From contig URPG01000078.1 in NCBI GenBank assembly GCA_900549675.1, positions 1 to 8,509 of the forward strand: 8,509 bases of DNA. Direction: 5' to 3'. Position 1 is the first letter of the stretch. Every line of letters starts with the position of its first letter. Under the pieces are notes generated by a model, which saw only the letters and a list, made by a program, of their open reading frames with translations, did no database searches and was not told where the DNA came from. Both the position numbers and the translations under genes were made by a program. Shown here piece by piece: positions 5,699 to 8,509 of the stretch. Source of the DNA: an uncultured Oscillospiraceae bacterium (lineage in GTDB: Bacteria > Bacillota > Clostridia > Oscillospirales > Acutalibacteraceae).

Positions 5699-6665
5699 TC
5701 AGTCTGCAGTTGCTCGAAATAAAACTTCATCGAATTCTATCAGCAATTTTTCCCTGGTGCGTAGTGTATCAATAAATTATAGGACTTTATCTCGCCGTAC
5801 CACTCGCAATTGTTTTTTGTTTTCGCATTCAGAAAACTGATTTTTGATTGCTTTATACCGACTGCTAAGTTCGGAATAATGCTTCATATATTCTTGCTGG
5901 TCTTGTAATTGCCGAGTGTTATCGTAAACCATTAGTTCTAACTGTGCGTAAATTCCAGATAGTCGTTCATTTAAGATTTGGATTTCATTATCAAACTCTT
6001 TCGTATCAGCAACATATCAATTAGCGGTTGAAGCGCAGAAATGTACGGTTCTCGGTCGTCTAAAATCTGATTTATTGCTTGCACAAAAACCTGTTGTAAG
6101 GCGATTGCGTCAACATGAGGTGTTGCACAAGGCTGAGTCCCACGCTCTTTATATTTGCCGTTGCATTGCCAAACCGTGCGCTTGTATTTGCTTGTGGAGT
6201 TCCATGTTTTTGAACCATATAGTGTGCCACATTCACCGCAGAACATTTTGTCAGCAAAGCAACTGCTACTGCGTTTGTTGTTGTGTTTGCGATTTTTGGC
6301 AATCTTTACTTGAACCATTTCAAATATTTCTGGCGGCACAATCGCTGGATGAGAATTTTCCACATAGTACTGTGGAACTTGTCCCTCGTTTTTCACCATC
6401 TTTTTAGTGAGGATATCGGCACAAAAGGTCTTTTGCAACCTTGCATCGCCACGATATTTTTCATTCTGAAGGATACTTATAATCGTGCTGAATGCCCAGC
6501 TTTTCTTCCCAGCAGGAGTTGGTTTCAAGCCACGAGCGATTTCTCGAACTGTAACCCCACTTAAGTATTCCTGATAAATGCGACGAATATTTTTTGCTTC
6601 ACTTTCGATTATTTCGGATCAACCGTCTTTGCCTTTTTGATACTATTTTTGATATTAACGGCTTG
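5699..6665 (-). pseudogene. Large serine recombinase remnant B (recombinase domain, zinc ribbon, coiled coil)
   Basis: Read on the minus strand, the remnant starts near VDPKIIESEAKNIRRIYQEYL and continues through the recombinase domain (KYRGDARLQKTF, VPQYYVENSHPAI). The zinc ribbon follows (MFCGECGTLYGSK, WQCNGKYK, QPCATPH). The C-terminal helical part comes last (LNERLSGIYAQ, QDQQEYMKHYSELSS, LLIEFDEVLFRATAD). This is the C-terminal two thirds of a transposon-type large serine recombinase. The N-terminal resolvase domain with the catalytic serine is absent. Lesions are a one-base loss in TTT at 6612-6614, a one-base loss at 6011-6012, an in-frame TAA at 5777-5779 and an early TGA at 5699-5701. 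The longest unbroken stretch is 5971-6618. In life such enzymes excise and integrate elements at att sites. This copy cannot act. Confidence 0.85.
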
Positions 6666-6959
6666 TCACATTTCAGCTGTCCAGTTTTCACTGCGTGAAC
6701 GGTTCTGCCACACAATTTCTTGTTGAGTACCGTCTTTCATTGCGAAAATCAGCTTATGCTTTTCTGGTACAAGAATACATGAAATACTATCTAAGCCGAC
6801 TGTTTCAGCGACTGCATCGTCTAGAATATCTTCTGGAATCTGCTGGCTAATACAAGTGGACTTGCCTTTGGAATTAAAAGTTTCACATATCCAGACGATT
6901 TTCTCATATTTGCTTCCTGTATTGGCGTGCTTTCGGCGATATGTTAATTGACGTGATTT
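6666..6959 (-). pseudogene. Large serine recombinase remnant A (zinc-ribbon tail and C-terminus only)
   Basis: The minus-strand frame reads YRRKHANTGSKYEKIVWIC, then FNSKGKSTCISQQIPEDIL, then VPEKHKLIFAMKDGTQQ, and ends VWQNRSRSENWTAEM followed by TGA at 6666-6668. The IPEDIL and WQNRSRSE-W blocks are hallmarks of the C-termini of transposon-encoded large serine recombinases. Only the second cysteine pair of the zinc ribbon survives; upstream of 6960 the frame breaks and no catalytic domain is found. The TGA could come from CGA by one transition. Beyond it the same frame runs on into remnant B, so the two pieces look joined by an internal deletion within what was probably a tandem recombinase pair. 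Confidence 0.75.
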
Positions 6960-7470
6960 GCCAATAATATTAAGGCTCTGGTGAGGGGAAAATCTCGTGG
7001 ATTATCCCCAAAGCACAACTTTAATATGTAAGCTTTGTTTATCATCCGTTTGTCGCTTGTGCCTTTGATGTTATCGATTTGACGGTTATATCCGCAGGTA
7101 GTCTTGGCGGCTGAAGATAAACAAAGTTATATATGTCAATTGTATGTTGTCTATTTGCGATACCTTTCCTATTATGTGAGTGTCTGCTCCATAAGGTATT
7201 CGTCTGAAATTTTCAGAACGAGTATATGAGGTATGCTCTAGGCTCATGCGATTGTCTAGGTACTTGCTCGTTAATGCTTGGTCTTATCTGTTGGAGATAA
7301 AATTCGGCAAGCATAACGGCAATTTATTTCAAACGCTTAGTGTGTAAAGCCAAAAGAATAAGGACTTCCAGATGTTACCACACACCTAAAAGTCCTGTAA
7401 TGGATACTCAACCTGTATGACTTTTATCTTCGGCTTTCTTTATCATCTTCATCACCGTCATCATTATACC
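6960..7470. other. Gene-poor stretch with a cluster of inverted repeats (possible structured RNA)
   Basis: I find no recognisable protein on either strand. Several stems are visible: GGGGA and AATC arms at 6985-7009; an 11-bp perfect pair, 7033-7043 with 7116-7126, enclosing CCGT/ACGG and CCGC/GCGG arms; ATACCTT/AAGGTAT (7160-7166 with 7193-7199); TCTGAAA/TTTCAGA (7203-7217); ATGAG/CTCAT (7226-7247); ATGCTTG/CAAGCAT (7274-7280 with 7308-7314) around a TTATCT/AGATAA hairpin; and AGGACTT/AAGTCCT (7361-7367 with 7390-7396). Short minus-strand frames here (for example 7086-7247, opening MSLEHTSYTRSEN) match nothing I know. It may be a non-coding RNA, the end of a decayed mobile element, or degraded coding sequence. 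Confidence 0.35.
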
Positions 7471-7500
7471 AAAAAAGTCACCCACGAGGGTGACTTTTTT
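7471..7500 (-). terminator. Bidirectional intrinsic terminator downstream of the GH43 gene
   Basis: AAAAAAGTCACCC (7471-7483) pairs perfectly with 7488-7500 around an ACGA loop. It has U-tracts in both directions and lies 42 bases after the glycoside hydrolase stop codon. A weaker CCTCTT/AGGAGG hairpin with a T run lies between them (about 7515-7538). Together they close the minus-strand glycosidase transcript. Confidence 0.85.
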
Positions 7501-7542
7501 AACAGACTGACCCCCTCTTACAACAAAGGAGGTTTTTTATCA

Positions 7543-8509
7543 TCAATCCTGCGGAGGAGTATATTGGCGCAATTTTTGCGGTACAACCACAGAAGCATGC
7601 TGTAAAATCGGTCGTCCGTTTTCATCAAAGTGCAACGGTGAAATCAATGCGTGGCGATTCGGGTCATAAAGTGGATCCCCATCAATTTCAGTATAAAAAC
7701 GGGCATGATAGATTAAAAGAGGGTTCCCTTGTTTGTCAACAGTAAAACAGTTGTGTCCGGGACCGTAAATGCCATTTTCATGGTCGGTTTGCAAAACAGG
7801 TTTTGCTGTTTTAATCCAATTTTTTGAATCCAGTAAATCGGCATTTTCATCTGCTTCCAGTAAACCCATACAATAGCAGACACCCGTGGAACTGGCTGAA
7901 AAAACAACAAAAATGCGCCCGTTGTTTTTGATAACGGCGGCGCCTTCATTGACGTGAAAGCCTACTTTTTCCCAGTCATATTCTGGTGTGCTGAGTAAGA
8001 CCGGTTCATGTTTAATCTTTATGGGCGACTCCATTTCGGCAATATAAAGATTGGACGGACCAAATTGTCCTCCTACTTTTTGTGCCCAAATGGTATAAAG
8101 ACGACCTTGATGTTCAAAAACAGTGGCATCAAGAGAAAAATCCGTAAAGGCAATTGAATTCGCCGGTGCAAGCATAGGACCGCATTCTTTCCATTCGTCT
8201 GTCATGGGGTTATCTCCCGTACACTCCAGCACATAGGGGCGAATTTTCCAAATGTCATCCTTTTCTCCGGCAGCATAATAAACATACCATTTTTGATTGA
8301 TATAGTGAATTTCGGGGGCCCAAATATTATAACTCATAGGACCGCTTTCGTGTTTATACCATATGTTTCTTTTAACGGCAGAAGACAAATTCTCTAAGCT
8401 GTCAGTGCAGCGCAACTCTATGCGATCATATTGCGGCACGGAAGCGGTAAAGTAATACATACCGTTATGATATAGAACAAAAGGATCTGCTCTTTGTTCT
8501 AATAAAAGT
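7543..8509 (-). CDS. Glycoside hydrolase family 43 (probable arabinofuranosidase), 5'-truncated by window edge
   Basis: The minus-strand frame is open to the window edge (LLLEQRADPFVLYHNGMYYF) and ends with TGA at 7543-7545, giving about 321 visible residues of a five-bladed beta-propeller enzyme. The three GH43 acidic positions can be placed: base Asp in ADPF (codon 8485-8487), the pKa-tuning Asp in SLDATVF (8128-8130), and the acid Glu in VNEGAAV (7945-7947). IWAPEIHYI and WYVYYAAGE are further family blocks. The YYFTASVPQYDRIELR start resembles exo-acting alpha-L-arabinofuranosidases (I believe subfamily 26), which would release arabinose from arabinan or arabinoxylan. That assignment is from memory. 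No signal peptide can be judged because the N-terminus is missing, though only a short segment should be lacking before ADPF. A start at 8460 would lose the catalytic base and is rejected. Confidence 0.9.
   Translation of the reverse strand, partial: LLLEQRADPFVLYHNGMYYFTASVPQYDRIELRCTDSLENLSSAVKRNIWYKHESGPMSYNIWAPEIHYINQKWYVYYAAGEKDDIWKIRPYVLECTGDNPMTDEWKECGPMLAPANSIAFTDFSLDATVFEHQGRLYTIWAQKVGGQFGPSNLYIAEMESPIKIKHEPVLLSTPEYDWEKVGFHVNEGAAVIKNNGRIFVVFSASSTGVCYCMGLLEADENADLLDSKNWIKTAKPVLQTDHENGIYGPGHNCFTVDKQGNPLLIYHARFYTEIDGDPLYDPNRHALISPLHFDENGRPILQHASVVVPQKLRQYTPPQD

Noticed and set aside
5574..5840. Plus-strand frame of 88 codons
   Set aside because: It lies across the bidirectional terminator and opposite the recombinase remnant, and has no recognisable domain or ribosome-binding site.
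7086..7247. Minus-strand 53-codon frame opening MSLEHTSYTRSEN
   Set aside because: No ribosome-binding site and no recognisable family; it overlaps the cluster of inverted repeats, so it is noted there but not called a gene.
7421..7470. Minus-strand acidic peptide NDDGDEDDKESRR and a TATAAT at 7463-7468
   Set aside because: It starts right after a terminator, lacks a -35 element at the correct distance, and is too short to support.
1..8509. CRISPR array, tRNA, rRNA or replication origin
   Set aside because: No regularly spaced repeats, cloverleaf, rRNA core sequence or iteron cluster was seen.

Overview
The window looks like a piece of a Bacillota genome, probably class Clostridia and plausibly a gut Oscillospiraceae or Lachnospiraceae relative. 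The reasons are moderate GC, strong GGAGG ribosome-binding sites, Rho-independent terminators with long U-tracts, a GEMM-I cyclic-di-GMP riboswitch, an IS200-type element and zinc-ribbon large serine recombinases. No species can be named from the sequence alone.

Layout. Bases 1-763 hold the 3' end of an NAD(P)-binding oxidoreductase gene and a short pyridoxamine-phosphate-oxidase-like (FMN-binding split barrel) gene broken by two single-base losses. Bases 764-965 are a compact control region: a near-consensus sigma-A promoter (TTGACA, 17 bp, TACAAT), a leader with its own Shine-Dalgarno sequence and hairpin, and a strong intrinsic terminator placed before the first ABC gene. Bases 966-4527 encode two ATG/TGA-overlapping half-transporters that form a heterodimeric ABC exporter of the BmrCD/TM287-288 type. 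Subunit 1 has the degenerate Walker B and switch residues and subunit 2 the degenerate signature, so together they make one canonical and one degenerate ATP site. Subunit 2 carries a single-base frameshift. The promoter-leader-terminator arrangement resembles the bmrB attenuator of Bacillus subtilis, which suggests induction by ribosome-stalling drugs.

Bases 4622-4750 contain a c-di-GMP-I riboswitch with a terminator-like stem, but no recognisable target gene follows. Directly after it lies an IS200-like insertion sequence (about 4768-5490). Its tnpA has an in-frame amber codon ahead of the catalytic tyrosine, and its start site is sequestered by a 15-bp inverted repeat.

Bases 5656-6960 (minus strand) hold the decayed remains of two large serine recombinases, both without catalytic domains, ending at a terminator. 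Bases 6960-7470 have no convincing gene but a cluster of nested inverted repeats that could be a structured RNA. Bases 7471-8509 contain a terminator and the 3' part of a minus-strand family 43 glycoside hydrolase gene, probably an arabinofuranosidase.

The functional theme is a drug-inducible exporter next to a mobile-element graveyard, then a plant-polysaccharide gene. Five single-base losses, mostly in short homopolymers, recur across unrelated genes. Some may be sequencing errors. The nonsense codons in the mobile genes look like real decay.
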